NCBI GenBank assembly: GCA_018056725.1
Contig: JAGPFF010000014.1
Location: 1 to 47,081, forward strand
From: Anaerolineaceae bacterium
GTDB lineage: Bacteria; Chloroflexota; Anaerolineae; Anaerolineales; Anaerolineaceae
Direction: 5' to 3'
DNA length: 47,081 nucleotides
The notes beneath the pieces were generated by a model. It was not told where the DNA came from, did no database searches, and saw only the letters and a list, made by a program, of their open reading frames with translations. Position numbers and translations under genes: made by a program. Positions 26,445-35,648 of this stretch are shown here, piece after piece; positions within the stretch are counted from its first letter, which is position 1, and each line of letters begins with the position of its first letter.

Positions 26445-26666
26445 ACCCACCAGCAATTTACATCTTTGATAACTTGCCCTGCAAGAGTAACTACCTCCTT
26501 ACTATTGTGTTATAGTGATTGTCTGTTCGGTCATACTTCCCTCTTCACATTGCTTAAAAATTATGCCGCAGGTCACCGCTTCAAATATGTCTTAACGACA
26601 ATGTGTATTTATTATTAAAACGATATCCTTTATCCATCAAACTGGGTAGCCAGGAAGGTAAACAGA

Positions 26667-27371
26667 TTGTCCAACTTAACTGAAAAAACATTATTTTGGT
26701 TTTCCAAACCCCTTGTAACCTCTTATACCAGTACCCTGCTCAATATGGATGTGCACCAAAAGTGCCCGTTGCCTGCTGGAGCCAAGATAATTGCGCCAAA
26801 CCACCCCAGCACCACGGATCCCTTCTTTGTGGCAGCCATGCTGGGACACCAATCTCACATCTTGATCAAGGATGTGCTGTTCAACGTTCCATTATTGGGA
26901 ACCTATCTCACCCATTCCGGGCATATCAAAGTGGAAGAAGGGCACGGGCAGGAAGCGATCGACCGCGCTCTTGACCTGCTGAAAGCCGGTAAAACGATCA
27001 TCATCTTCCCTGAAGGAAAGATCAGCCCGCTGGAAGGCGGGTATAACAAGGTACGATCAGGGGTTGCCAGGTTGGCAGTTGCCAGCGGCGCCCCCGTATA
27101 TCCCGTGGGAATCCACTTAATCAAAGAACGCATCCATGCCATCTCCTCCACTGTTAAAGGTCAGCAGGAGATCGGTTACTGGTACCTGCGTGGTCCGTAC
27201 AACGTTACTGTGGGTAAGCCGTTGCGCTTCACTGGAGACGTGGAAGACAGAGAGCATGTACGTGAAGTAGCACAGCAGATCATGTATAAAATCATGCGTT
27301 TGGCATATGAAAGTGAACAGCGTTGGTACCGCCGTACCGGAGCCATCCCTGGCGCGCTTGAAACCACTTGA
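26667..27371 (+). CDS. plsC: 1-acyl-sn-glycerol-3-phosphate acyltransferase (PlsC-like)
   Basis: A 234-residue lysophospholipid acyltransferase that adds the second acyl chain in phospholipid synthesis. The catalytic HX4D is NHPSTTD (H46, D51), and FPEGKIS is the glycerol-phosphate-binding motif. The start is TTG with AGGAAGG 7 nt before it; no ATG is available near the N-terminus. The 222 bp upstream are AT-rich and hold no other gene. A strong terminator follows at 27391. Confidence 0.87.
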   Translation: MSNLTEKTLFWFSKPLVTSYTSTLLNMDVHQKCPLPAGAKIIAPNHPSTTDPFFVAAMLGHQSHILIKDVLFNVPLLGTYLTHSGHIKVEEGHGQEAIDRALDLLKAGKTIIIFPEGKISPLEGGYNKVRSGVARLAVASGAPVYPVGIHLIKERIHAISSTVKGQQEIGYWYLRGPYNVTVGKPLRFTGDVEDREHVREVAQQIMYKIMRLAYESEQRWYRRTGAIPGALETT

Positions 27372-27390
27372 TTTATCATCACCACCCCTA

Positions 27391-27421
27391 CCGCATCCTC
27401 CTCTGGATGCGGTTTTTTTTT
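27391..27421 (+). terminator. Intrinsic terminator of plsC
   Basis: CCGCATCC pairs with GGATGCGG across a 6-nt loop, followed by nine T. Confidence 0.9.
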
Positions 27422-27474
27422 GCAATTCCAGGTTTTGCGTACAATTAAGGAAACGATTGGAATAGGAGGGTGGC

Positions 27475-28512
27475 ATGAAACCTCAACAGTACCTTCAAGG
27501 ACCCGCTAAACTGCTTAATCCTGACGGCAGTCTCATACAGGCTGGCTGGGCAAGGCAGCCTGTGCTGGATGCCAACCTGGAGGACAGCCACTTTTACCGC
27601 ATTCGTGCGCTGCAAAAGCTGCGCCTTAAGGTTTGGGATTATTACGCAATAACCACACCCAGCCATTTCTTTTCCTTCACGATTAGTGACGTCGGTTACC
27701 TGGGAATGGTTTTTGCCTATGTGATTGAATTTGATACAAAAGAATATCAGGAACAAACCCTCACCCTGCCTTTTGCCGCCGGGGTCAGGCTGCCACGCAA
27801 CAGCACGGAAGGCGTGAGTGAATACGGCAAGGATAATTTTTTGATGCGCTTTACCGCCCACAAAGATGCACGCACCATTTCGGTCCGCTGGGCGGGGTTT
27901 GGCAAAGGAACGCTCAACGCTGAATTGCGATTGGAATGTCCGCCGGAGCAGGAATCGATGACCATCGTCATCCCCATCCGGGGCAAACGCTATTACTACA
28001 ACCGCAAGATCAACTGCATGCCCGCTAGCGGCTGGGTGGAGTATCAGAATAAGCAATTTGAGATCGAACCCGCCACCTGCCTGGGCAGCCTGGACTGGGG
28101 GCGCGGCGTGTGGGAATATCAATCCTTCTGGGTTTGGGCAAGCGCTTCAGGTTTCCTCGCCGACCGGCGCAGGATCGGATTAAATTTAGGGTTCGGTTTT
28201 GGCGATACCAGCGCTGCCACTGAAAACTGCTTTATCCTTGAGGGGAAGATCCACAAATTAGATGACGTTCAATTCACCTATGATCACCAGAATTTCAAAG
28301 CTCCATGGACGATGCGCTCCCCGGATGGTCGCCTTGATCTGATCTTTACTCCCTTCTTCGAAAGGGTGGCGAAATCGGATGCACTGGTGCTGAAAAGCGA
28401 AGTGCACCAGATGTTCGGCACGTATAACGGCAGCGTAGAGACGGAAGAAGGTGAGAGGCTGACTCTCAGCAATGTCATTGGCTGGGCAGAAGAACACCAC
28501 GCGCGCTGGTAA
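27475..28512 (+). CDS. DUF2804 family protein
   Basis: A 345-residue protein that matches DUF2804 over its whole length: LQKLRLKVWDYYAITTPSHF, YYYNRKINCMPASG, CLGSLDWGRGVWEYQSFWVW and LNLGFGFGDTSAATENC. Function unknown; the all-beta architecture resembles lipocalin-like hydroxysqualene/carotenoid dehydratase folds, which is a weak inference. AGGAGGG stands 5 nt before the ATG, and a TACAAT at 27440 may be its -10 box. Confidence 0.8.
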   Translation: MKPQQYLQGPAKLLNPDGSLIQAGWARQPVLDANLEDSHFYRIRALQKLRLKVWDYYAITTPSHFFSFTISDVGYLGMVFAYVIEFDTKEYQEQTLTLPFAAGVRLPRNSTEGVSEYGKDNFLMRFTAHKDARTISVRWAGFGKGTLNAELRLECPPEQESMTIVIPIRGKRYYYNRKINCMPASGWVEYQNKQFEIEPATCLGSLDWGRGVWEYQSFWVWASASGFLADRRRIGLNLGFGFGDTSAATENCFILEGKIHKLDDVQFTYDHQNFKAPWTMRSPDGRLDLIFTPFFERVAKSDALVLKSEVHQMFGTYNGSVETEEGERLTLSNVIGWAEEHHARW

Positions 28513-28524
28513 GACGGTGGCTAC

Positions 28525-30558
28525 CTAATCCTTGCGCAAAATCAAGAAATGAACATTCTCCGCTATCAATGTCATCCCCGTGGGAGGCGTCTTCAGCCAT
28601 TCATCATCTACAAGGAAGAAAGCACCGGAGGGTACCTGATCCACCCCGCGTACGGGGTTCAAGTCGCGGGTTTTATCTCTGCCAAATAACGCATATTCAA
28701 GGATGCTTTTCGGCATCCATACGTACAGGGTTTCGGTTGCGGGGACGTGAGCATTGACAAATTCGATGTCCGATAGATCCCCACTGCTCTGGAAAAAGAG
28801 CTGCTCGTAATAGGTGAGGTGGCGAATATCCCGCCGATTCGAACTGGTTAGCGCCAGATCTTCGATGACGCGATCACTAATGTATATGTAGGCGTGAGTG
28901 AAGAACCCGGTGTCTTCCAGCTTCTGGTTGCGTTCTTGCTGATAGGCATAGAGCGAATATTGAGTGATCAGCGGTCTGCAATCATTAATCAAAAGGGAGG
29001 AAAAACCGATCCCCGCTGCGAGGATGCCCAGCAGGATGGGGATGAACTTGCCGGTAAAGCCGTGCCCCGGCACCAGAGCCGAGAGCAGCGGAGAAAATAA
29101 CAGCACCGGCAGGATCAGATAACGCCCATTGGTGGGACTCCAACCCGTGATCAACACTGCAATCAGTATGAACACCACGATCAGAAAAACAAAGGCACCC
29201 AACAGATAGTATTTCTGGGCTTTATTCCTGCCCAGCAGAACCGCCAACGCCGAAAGAGGTAATAGCATCACACTTAGCGGTCCAAACCAGGCAGCGTCTT
29301 CATTCATTGCCATTGTGCTGCCATATTTGAAGTATTCCTCATCCCCTTGAGAAATGTAGGCTTTCACTTCCAGATCCACACCCAACTGCCGGCTCAGCCA
29401 GCGGAAAGCGCGATCGCGGGTTTCCAGGGCACCAATTTTCAGCTTGCCGGTGAGCCCCTCCACACTGGCTCCCTGATAAAGGTAACGCAGGCTGTTAGTG
29501 GCATAACGCAGACCATCGCCCGATTGCGAGAAAGGCATGGAATAGCGATAACTGGCGAACATTGACGATTGAAGTCGATCCTGTTCGCGCGCATTTTGAA
29601 TGAACTTATAGGATGACAGGGAAGCAAAGAAAACCAGGAAGATGCCTCCCGCAAAGAGGTAAACCCGGGCTTGCGCCTTGTGACGCAGTAAATGCAGGAG
29701 TAATGCCAGCAGGTAGAAGGGCAAATAGAGAAACGCCGTCTGCTTTGTACCCAGCGCGAGGGCTAGGGCAAGCATGGAAAACGCAAGGTCGAATTTTTGA
29801 TCCCCCTTAAAATAGCGCAGCAGAAAAAAGACACTTACCAGAGCAAGCGCGGCGACGAAATCATCCCCCTGATAAGAAAAGGTCTGCAGTAAGACAACCG
29901 GGTAGGAAAGGCTTACCAGCGCGGCAAAAAGGGCGGCAAAAGGGGCTGCTCCAAGCAGGATGGCGATTTCATAGATCATCAGACCGACAATAATTAACGC
30001 CAGTGCAGGCATCAGGTAAAACAGCATCTCCGAGCCCCCCAGCAGAAACAACCACAGCCCCTGCAGCGAAAGGTTAATGGGATAACTGAGTTGGGTCTCG
30101 GTGATCGCGTCCCACGAAGCCAGCGAGCCGTGCTGAATCCAGTAATAGATGCGCGGCAGGTGGGTGTGCAGTGAATCCGAATTATTGATCGGCGCCAGCG
30201 AGCCGGAATAAAAAGCAAGGGCGATGAGACAACCCGTCAGAATCAGCAGCAATCCTTCCCAGCCATGCGGCAATCGTCCGGCAAATTTTACAGGAGGTAG
30301 CGGCTGCGCGAAAATCCGCTGGCGTGGATCCCACAAGACCAGCGCACCAGGCAGATAACAGGCAAATTGAAGCAAAAGGAACCATCCGGGTTCGTTCAGC
30401 TTTCCAGCCAGGCTGAGAATCTCCGCCACGAGGATGTTGAACGCAACCGTGACCAGAAAAAAAAGCGTGACCACCCGTGTGAACCGGACCTCCTTATAGA
30501 ACCGCCAGGCAAGGAGGAAAGCAAGGAACAGATAGATCAGGACGGAAATGATCAGCAT
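28525..30558 (-). CDS. GT39/PMT-like membrane glycosyltransferase
   Basis: A 677-residue protein with roughly 12 transmembrane helices in the N-terminal two thirds and a soluble C-terminal domain. The first long outer loop has NNSDSLHTHLPRIYYW, in the position of the catalytic acidic residue of GT-C enzymes that use polyprenyl-phosphate sugars. The transferred sugar and acceptor are unknown. It begins 46 bp after a GT2 polyprenyl-phosphate sugar synthase-like gene, which could make its donor. A GGCAAGG-type ribosome-binding site is not obvious. Confidence 0.75.
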   Translation of the reverse strand: MLIISVLIYLFLAFLLAWRFYKEVRFTRVVTLFFLVTVAFNILVAEILSLAGKLNEPGWFLLLQFACYLPGALVLWDPRQRIFAQPLPPVKFAGRLPHGWEGLLLILTGCLIALAFYSGSLAPINNSDSLHTHLPRIYYWIQHGSLASWDAITETQLSYPINLSLQGLWLFLLGGSEMLFYLMPALALIIVGLMIYEIAILLGAAPFAALFAALVSLSYPVVLLQTFSYQGDDFVAALALVSVFFLLRYFKGDQKFDLAFSMLALALALGTKQTAFLYLPFYLLALLLHLLRHKAQARVYLFAGGIFLVFFASLSSYKFIQNAREQDRLQSSMFASYRYSMPFSQSGDGLRYATNSLRYLYQGASVEGLTGKLKIGALETRDRAFRWLSRQLGVDLEVKAYISQGDEEYFKYGSTMAMNEDAAWFGPLSVMLLPLSALAVLLGRNKAQKYYLLGAFVFLIVVFILIAVLITGWSPTNGRYLILPVLLFSPLLSALVPGHGFTGKFIPILLGILAAGIGFSSLLINDCRPLITQYSLYAYQQERNQKLEDTGFFTHAYIYISDRVIEDLALTSSNRRDIRHLTYYEQLFFQSSGDLSDIEFVNAHVPATETLYVWMPKSILEYALFGRDKTRDLNPVRGVDQVPSGAFFLVDDEWLKTPPTGMTLIAENVHFLILRKD

Positions 30559-30604
30559 ACGGAACCCTGATGGAGGAAATTAACCAATCTCACCGGGGAA
30601 GAGA

Positions 30605-31675
30605 TCAAAGGGAAATCACCTGTGCCTGACCGCTTTCCACCAGTTGGGTGAAGCGCGCCACAAGGGGAAGCGGCTGCGAAATTCTGCGCCTGCGACGGCG
30701 GGCAAGCGGCAGGTTAGGGGAAGAGGCGATATCCAAAGCGACCGCCTGAACAAAGAATTGCACCGCCAGAATGATCGGCAGAACAGCAATCAACACAGTG
30801 CCAGTGGTGGCGGGTATCCCGGTTTCATCGGACTGGATCCATTTAACAATCCCCCACACCAGCCCAAAGACCCCCAGGATCAGGCTGGCGAGAAGGTAGA
30901 AGGAGACTGCTGAAAAATCGAAACGGAAGTACTGGCGGATAATGCGCTCAAAAATCCGATAGGTGAGATTGGTGGAAAACAGGAAAAATTCCCTTGGAAT
31001 GCGGATGGCACTGCCATGTTCATTGTAAATTGCCGGAATTGGCACATCTTCCACCACAGCATCCAATTTTTGTAATTCAGCCAGCATGGAGGTTTCAAAG
31101 AAAAAGTGCCGCGAGATTCTTCCCGGGTCGAGTAATTCCAGCGCGCGGCGCGAGATGGCGGTGTAACCATTGGTGGGGTCGTAAATCTTCCAGTAGCCGG
31201 TTGCCAGCTTGGTGAGGAAACTGAGCCCTTGATTACCAACGCGGCGAATTAATGGCATACTGCGCAACTCCTCCTGGTGCAGGAAGCGGTTGCCTTTGGT
31301 ATAGTCCGCCGAAAGATCAAGCAAAGGGGCAATAAGATCCTCAAAGTAATTCAGGTCCATTTGGTCGTCGCTGTCAATTTTGACCACGATTTCTGCACCC
31401 AATTGAAGAGCGTAGCCGTATCCGGTCAAGGTGGCACCACCGACGCCCTGGTTCTGTTGATGCTCCACCAGATACACGCGTGGATCCCCCAGTTCCCGCA
31501 GCACAGGGGCAAGATCTTCGCGGGTGTCATCCGCCACTATGATGATGATTGCGACTGTGGGAGGAATTTTACGCACGACAGTGGCAATCGAACCCATGGC
31601 ATGGTAAGCCGGGATGACTGCCGCGATCAGTGGCGCGGTCTGAGCCAGGTTAGTCTCTTCTGACGGGTTGGTCAT
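30605..31675 (-). CDS. GT2 glycosyltransferase (polyprenyl-phosphate sugar synthase-like)
   Basis: A 356-residue GT-A glycosyltransferase of the DPM1/GtrB type: IAAVIPAYHAMGSIATVV at the N-terminus, VEHQQNQGVGGATLTGYGYA, the DxD-type KIDSDDQMD, and two C-terminal transmembrane helices (about 250-320). Such enzymes load a sugar onto undecaprenyl phosphate for GT-C transferases such as the next gene. The frame extends to 31711, but that ATG lies in the tail of the gdhA terminator. The ATG at 31675 is 9 nt after a TATAAT box, so I choose it and suggest a near-leaderless mRNA. Confidence 0.83.
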   Translation of the reverse strand: MTNPSEETNLAQTAPLIAAVIPAYHAMGSIATVVRKIPPTVAIIIIVADDTREDLAPVLRELGDPRVYLVEHQQNQGVGGATLTGYGYALQLGAEIVVKIDSDDQMDLNYFEDLIAPLLDLSADYTKGNRFLHQEELRSMPLIRRVGNQGLSFLTKLATGYWKIYDPTNGYTAISRRALELLDPGRISRHFFFETSMLAELQKLDAVVEDVPIPAIYNEHGSAIRIPREFFLFSTNLTYRIFERIIRQYFRFDFSAVSFYLLASLILGVFGLVWGIVKWIQSDETGIPATTGTVLIAVLPIILAVQFFVQAVALDIASSPNLPLARRRRRRISQPLPLVARFTQLVESGQAQVISL

Positions 31676-31684
31676 GATGTCAAT

Positions 31685-31690
31685 ATTATA
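31685..31690 (-). promoter_or_regulatory. -10 box of GT2 gene
   Basis: Minus-strand TATAAT, 9 nt before the ATG at 31675 and just downstream of the gdhA terminator. No good -35 box. Confidence 0.5.
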
Positions 31691-31711
31691 CTTGCATTGA
31701 AACACGCGCAT

Positions 31712-31737
31712 AAAAAGACCCCGGCAATGCCGGGGTC
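31712..31737 (-). terminator. Intrinsic terminator of gdhA
   Basis: Perfect 9-bp stem GACCCCGGC/GCCGGGGTC with a 3-nt loop, then TTTTTA on the minus strand, 20 bp after the gdhA stop. Confidence 0.92.
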
Positions 31738-31757
31738 AGGTTCACGGGAGCAGGAGT

Positions 31758-33044
31758 TTATACCCAGCCGCGCAACTGCATGGCTTTGACCACGCGGTCA
31801 ATTGCCACCATGTAGGCTGCATCACGAGTGTAGACATTGCTTTTCAGACTCATTTCCAGCACGCTGGTGAAGGCAATGGTCATTTTGGTATCCAATTTTT
31901 CCAGCACTTCTTCCTTCGTCCAGTAGTAGTTCATGTCGTTCTGCACGCCTTCAAAGTAGGAAACCGTAACACCACCGGCGTTGCAAAGGAAATCCGGGAT
32001 GACAAAGATATTTTTGGCTTTGAGCACTTCGTCGGCTTCCGGGGTGGTTGGTCCGTTGGCGCCTTCTGCAACAATCTTGACCCCCGGCTTAATCAGCTTG
32101 ACTGTATCGGCATTGATCTGCCCTTCAAGAGCTGCGGGGATAAGCACATCCACATCCTTTGAAATCCATGCTCCGCCATCCTCGATGGTGTAGCCGGCTT
32201 CTCGGGCTTTGTCCTTGTCAATGGTGCCATATTGATCAGTAATTGTCATCAGAAAACGAGGATCAATCCCATCCGCTTTGCTGCAGGTATAGGAGGTCTT
32301 GTCGGCACGATCATAGTAGGATACACACACCACTTTACCTTTGAGCAGCTCGATGAAACCAATGGCGGCATATTGTGCCACATTACCGAAGCCCTGGATG
32401 GCTGCGGAACAGGTGGTTGGATCAAGTTTGAGGTGTTTCATTGCCTCGCGGACGGAGAAAATGACGCCAAAACCGGTGGCTTCGGTTCGTCCAAGGGAAC
32501 CGCCGCCGCCCAGGGGTTTGCCGGTAATCGTTCCGGGTGTGTATTCCCCGACCAGTTTGGAATATTCATCCATCATCCAACCCATCATCTGTGGGGTGGT
32601 GCCAACGTCCGGTGCCGGTACATCCTGGCGGGGACCGATATTCTTCCACATCACATCCACCCAGCCACGTACCAGGCGTTCCTTCTCCCCATTGGAGAGG
32701 GTGGCAGGATCGACTACTACGCCACCTTTACCACCACCGAGCGGGATATCCGCAACGGCGCATTTCCAGGTCATCCAGGTAGCCAGCGCGCGCACTGTGT
32801 CAATCGTTTCCGCCGGGTGGAAGCGAATGCCACCCTTGTTGGGACCGCGGGCATCATTATGCTGCACACGGAAGCCCTGAAACATTCTGAGCGTGCCATC
32901 GTCCATGCGAACGGGGATGCGGAATGAGTATTCGCGCAATGGCCAGCGCAGGATCTCGCGCACCTGAGGATCCAGCTTGAGCAATTCCGCCACATGGTCG
33001 AACTGGCGTTGTGCCATTTCAAAAGCATTAATCGAAGTTGCCAT
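31758..33044 (-). CDS. gdhA: Glutamate dehydrogenase (Glu/Leu/Phe/Val family)
   Basis: A 428-residue hexameric-type dehydrogenase interconverting glutamate with 2-oxoglutarate and ammonia. The N-terminal domain has NKGGIRFHP, MTWKCAVADIPLGGGKGGV (catalytic lysine region) and PAPDVGT. The Rossmann domain has IQGFGNVAQYAA. The acidic residue at the end of the second strand is not clear, so NAD versus NADP preference is left open. GGAG stands 8 nt before the ATG. The 150-nt leader carries a strong hairpin with a T-rich tail and a possible small ORF, suggesting attenuation. Confidence 0.94.
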   Translation of the reverse strand: MATSINAFEMAQRQFDHVAELLKLDPQVREILRWPLREYSFRIPVRMDDGTLRMFQGFRVQHNDARGPNKGGIRFHPAETIDTVRALATWMTWKCAVADIPLGGGKGGVVVDPATLSNGEKERLVRGWVDVMWKNIGPRQDVPAPDVGTTPQMMGWMMDEYSKLVGEYTPGTITGKPLGGGGSLGRTEATGFGVIFSVREAMKHLKLDPTTCSAAIQGFGNVAQYAAIGFIELLKGKVVCVSYYDRADKTSYTCSKADGIDPRFLMTITDQYGTIDKDKAREAGYTIEDGGAWISKDVDVLIPAALEGQINADTVKLIKPGVKIVAEGANGPTTPEADEVLKAKNIFVIPDFLCNAGGVTVSYFEGVQNDMNYYWTKEEVLEKLDTKMTIAFTSVLEMSLKSNVYTRDAAYMVAIDRVVKAMQLRGWV

Positions 33045-33059
33045 TCAGTACACTCCTTT

Positions 33060-33170
33060 TCAATTTGGGATGAAAACCGTTGAAGCGGGAAGGTGTATGC
33101 CGATAAATAAAAGCGAGCACACCGGTGCCGTGCCCGCTTTCATGCCAGGTAAAGGGGTATTTATCCGCAC
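33060..33170 (-). CDS. Possible 36-codon leader ORF of gdhA
   Basis: A GTG at 33170 with GGAGGG 4 nt before it opens a 36-codon frame that ends 15 nt before the gdhA ATG. The frame runs through the leader hairpin, so ribosomes could open or close it. The peptide (MRINTPLPGMKAGTAP at its start) has no run of a control codon such as Glu or Gln. It may be fortuitous. Confidence 0.3.
   Translation of the reverse strand: MRINTPLPGMKAGTAPVCSLLFIGIHLPASTVFIPN
33103..33140 (-). terminator. Terminator-like hairpin in gatB-gdhA gap
   Basis: Minus strand: AAAGCGGGCAC pairs with GTGCTCGCTTT (11 bp, one G-U) around a 9-nt loop, then TATTTAT. It lies after the predicted gdhA promoter, so it may attenuate gdhA, or it may simply end gatB transcription. 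Confidence 0.65.
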
Positions 33171-33199
33171 TATTCCCTCCACGAATTTACCACATTCAT

Positions 33200-33228
33200 A
33201 GAGTATACGAGAATCGCATTTGCGTCAA
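33200..33228 (-). promoter_or_regulatory. Promoter of gdhA
   Basis: Minus strand TTGACG (33228-33223) and TACTCT (33205-33200), spacer 17 bp; TATACT two bases earlier is an overlapping alternative. The leader would be about 150 nt. Confidence 0.6.
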
Positions 33229-33264
33229 GATGATGAATATCAGGAATTAATCAGACGCGGAAGT

Positions 33265-34728
33265 TTACCCAGATTCTCGTGCCTGTCTGAGTTGATTTTC
33301 CAGCTCGTTTTTCAACACCGCCGGGCTGGCTTTCCCTCCTGCTGCGCGCATCACCTGTCCGAAAAACCAGTTGACCAGAGTTTCTTTGCCTGCCAGGTAG
33401 CTAGTCAGTTCCACCGGGTATGCTGCAATCACATCCCTCACCAGAGCAGCGATCCTGGCGCTGTCGCTCATCTGACCAAGATCCTTCTCACGGATCACCT
33501 CGGCGGCGGATTTTCCTGTGGTGAGCATGTCAGTCAGCACCACTTTGGCGGTATTCTGGTTGATCTCGCCGGCTTCGAGGGCATCAAGCAGCCCGGCAAG
33601 ATTTAGCGGGGTAAGAGGAAGTTCCCTCAAGGTCAGACCGGTCTGGTTGAGGTGAGCAAAAATTTCGCCGGTGATCCAGATGGCAGCCGTGCGTGGAGCC
33701 GCTCTTTGCAAGGCTGCTGCGCAAGCTTCAAAGTAGTCCGCTGTTTCCATCTCATTGTTAAGCAACATAGCGGCGGCAGGGGAAAGCTGATAGTCCTGCT
33801 GAAAACGAAGCGCGCGATCACGCGGTAGTTCAGGTAGACTGCGCCGGATTTCCTCCACCCAGGCAGGGTCCACAACCAATGGCGGGATGTCTGGTTCAGG
33901 GAAATAGCGGTAATCATGCGCCTCTTCTTTTGATCGCTGCGTATAGGTAGATTGATGCTCCTCGTCCCAGCCCAGAGTCTCCTGGCTGACGGCTTCCCCG
34001 CGGTCGAGTAAAACTGCCTGCCGCTCCAATTCAAACGCCACTGCTCGTTCCATGGCTTTAAAAGAATTCAGATTTTTTATCTCAACACGTGTCCCCAGTT
34101 CAGTCGAACCTGAGGGACGTAGTGACACGTTTGCCTCAAAGCGGATGACACCTTTTTCCATATCCCCGGAATTAACCTTCAAAGCCCGCAGGATCGCCCG
34201 CAGGCTGGTGGCATAAGCGCGCACTTCTTCCAGAGAATGCATATCTGGCTCGGAAACGATTTCAAGCAGGGGCACGCCGGCACGGTTTAGATCCACCAGA
34301 GAAAAATCTTCACCCTCTCCACTTATATGAGTCAGTTTGCCGGTATCTTCTTCCAGATGCGCGCGCCGAATGCGAATCACACGGGAACCTGCGGCAGTGT
34401 CCACGATCAGATTGCCATTTACTGCCAGTGGATTTTCATATTGCGAAATCTGGTACCCTTTGGGCAGGTCAGGGTAAAAATAATTCTTACGGGCAAAAAT
34501 GGAGGTGGTCTGAACCTGGCAGCCCAGAGCGAGCGCCACGCGAATGCCAAATTCTACTGCGCGCTGGTTGAGAACCGGCAGGGTGCCAGGCATCCCGGCA
34601 CAAACCGGGCAGACACTGGAATTCGGCGAAGCCAAGGTGGTATCCACTACCTGGCAGCCGCAAAACATTTTGCTACGGGTTGCCAGTTCGGCATGCACTT
34701 CCAGACCGATCACGGGTTCATACTTCAT
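33265..34728 (-). CDS. gatB: Aspartyl/glutamyl-tRNA amidotransferase subunit B
   Basis: A 487-residue subunit that recognises misacylated Glu-tRNAGln/Asp-tRNAAsn and activates the carboxylate for amidation by Gat[17 protein letters not shown] is the conserved N-terminus, CGCQ and CPVCAGMPG hold the zinc/ammonia-channel region, [16 protein letters not shown] is a family signature, and a YqeY-like tail ends the protein. The frame extends to 34905, but the family N-terminus and a TAAAAT box 10 nt before the ATG fix the start at 34728. No ribosome-binding site is seen. gatCA lies about 10 kb away rather than adjacent. Confidence 0.95.
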   Translation of the reverse strand: MKYEPVIGLEVHAELATRSKMFCGCQVVDTTLASPNSSVCPVCAGMPGTLPVLNQRAVEFGIRVALALGCQVQTTSIFARKNYFYPDLPKGYQISQYENPLAVNGNLIVDTAAGSRVIRIRRAHLEEDTGKLTHISGEGEDFSLVDLNRAGVPLLEIVSEPDMHSLEEVRAYATSLRAILRALKVNSGDMEKGVIRFEANVSLRPSGSTELGTRVEIKNLNSFKAMERAVAFELERQAVLLDRGEAVSQETLGWDEEHQSTYTQRSKEEAHDYRYFPEPDIPPLVVDPAWVEEIRRSLPELPRDRALRFQQDYQLSPAAAMLLNNEMETADYFEACAAALQRAAPRTAAIWITGEIFAHLNQTGLTLRELPLTPLNLAGLLDALEAGEINQNTAKVVLTDMLTTGKSAAEVIREKDLGQMSDSARIAALVRDVIAAYPVELTSYLAGKETLVNWFFGQVMRAAGGKASPAVLKNELENQLRQARESG

Positions 34729-34738
34729 GCTGGTTAGG

Positions 34739-34768
34739 ATTTTATCACGGATGGGAATCCGGTTGCAG
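34739..34768 (-). promoter_or_regulatory. Promoter of gatB
   Basis: Minus strand CTGCAA (34768-34763) and TAAAAT (34744-34739), 18-bp spacer, 10 nt before the gatB ATG; implies a leader of about 4 nt. Confidence 0.5.
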
Positions 34769-34790
34769 AGCAGAGAAGGGGATGCCGTGC

Positions 34791-34796
34791 TACAAT
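34791..34796 (+). promoter_or_regulatory. -10 box of coaX
   Basis: TACAAT, 34 nt before the coaX ATG, which has its own GAGGTGA ribosome-binding site. No clear -35 box. It lies about 50 bp from the divergent gatB -10. Confidence 0.45.
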
Positions 34797-34830
34797 ACGC
34801 AAATAGAACAAAACATCCTTGAGGTGAGAC

Positions 34831-35595
34831 ATGCTTTTGTGTGTGGATATCGGCAACACCAATATCAAACTGGGTTTGTATGAAGGGGAGAAACTGGTCA
34901 CCCACTGGCGAATTTATACCAACGAGAGCAAACTCGCGGATGAATATGCGGTATTACTGCTCTCCCTGTTTGAATCCGAGAATATCCGCAAAGAGGAAAT
35001 TGACGGTTGTGCCATCTCCTCTGTGGTGCCGGAATTGACCATCGCCTTCAAAGAATTGGTCAACCGCCATCTTAATCTGGCTCCGGTAATCGTGGGGAAC
35101 GTGCGCCGCCCGGTCATCCATATCAATGCCAGCAACCCCAAAGAAGTCGGTCCAGACCTGATCGCCAACGCGGTAGGCGCGGTGGCGCTTTATGGAGCAC
35201 CCTGCATCATCATCGGTTTCGGCACCGCCACCACTTTTTCAGCAGTCTCAGCCAAAGGAGAGTTCGAAGGGGTGGCGATTGCTCCCGGTATTCTCACCGC
35301 GGCAGCATCGCTTTTTCAAGCCGGCGCCATGCTTCCTGCGGTGGATCTGCATAAACCTGAAAAGGTAATCGGGAAAAACACCATTCTCTCACTACAATCA
35401 GGGTTGATCTACGGCTTTGCCGGACTGGTGGAGGGGTTGGTTGCGCGCATTCAAAAGGAACTGGGCGGGAATGCCAAAGTGGTCGCTACCGGCGGTCTGG
35501 CTAGCCTGATTGCGGATGAAGTGACCTGCATTGACGCGATCGAACCCGAACTGACCCTGCTTGGAGTGCGCCTGATTTACGAAAAGAACAAATAA
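34831..35595 (+). CDS. coaX: Type III pantothenate kinase
   Basis: A 254-residue ASKHA-fold kinase for the first step of coenzyme A synthesis. [19 protein letters not shown] is the N-terminal phosphate-binding motif, [12 protein letters not shown] contains the catalytic aspartate region, and [13 protein letters not shown] and [12 protein letters not shown] are family segments. GAGGTGA precedes the ATG. It diverges from gatB. Confidence 0.95.
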   Translation: MLLCVDIGNTNIKLGLYEGEKLVTHWRIYTNESKLADEYAVLLLSLFESENIRKEEIDGCAISSVVPELTIAFKELVNRHLNLAPVIVGNVRRPVIHINASNPKEVGPDLIANAVGAVALYGAPCIIIGFGTATTFSAVSAKGEFEGVAIAPGILTAAASLFQAGAMLPAVDLHKPEKVIGKNTILSLQSGLIYGFAGLVEGLVARIQKELGGNAKVVATGGLASLIADEVTCIDAIEPELTLLGVRLIYEKNK

Positions 35596-35629
35596 AAAAT
35601 CCGGTGCTGGGCAGTGTCAGCACCGGATT
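35594..35629 (-). terminator. Intrinsic terminator of aminotransferase
   Basis: A 12-bp stem AATCCGGTGCTG/CAGCACCGGATT with an 8-nt loop; the T-run is on the minus strand, 20 bp after the aminotransferase stop. On the plus strand it follows coaX by 3 bp but lacks a T-run. Confidence 0.85.
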
Positions 35630-35648
35630 ACAGTCATTGCAAAGCGTG

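Noticed and set aside
32232..32927. 231-codon plus-strand frame opposite gdhA
   Set aside because: Long only because of codon bias in the antisense gdhA gene, which has complete family motifs.
34729..34905. 59-residue N-terminal extension of gatB
   Set aside because: Would overlap the divergent coaX gene and its promoter; the family N-terminus begins at 34728.
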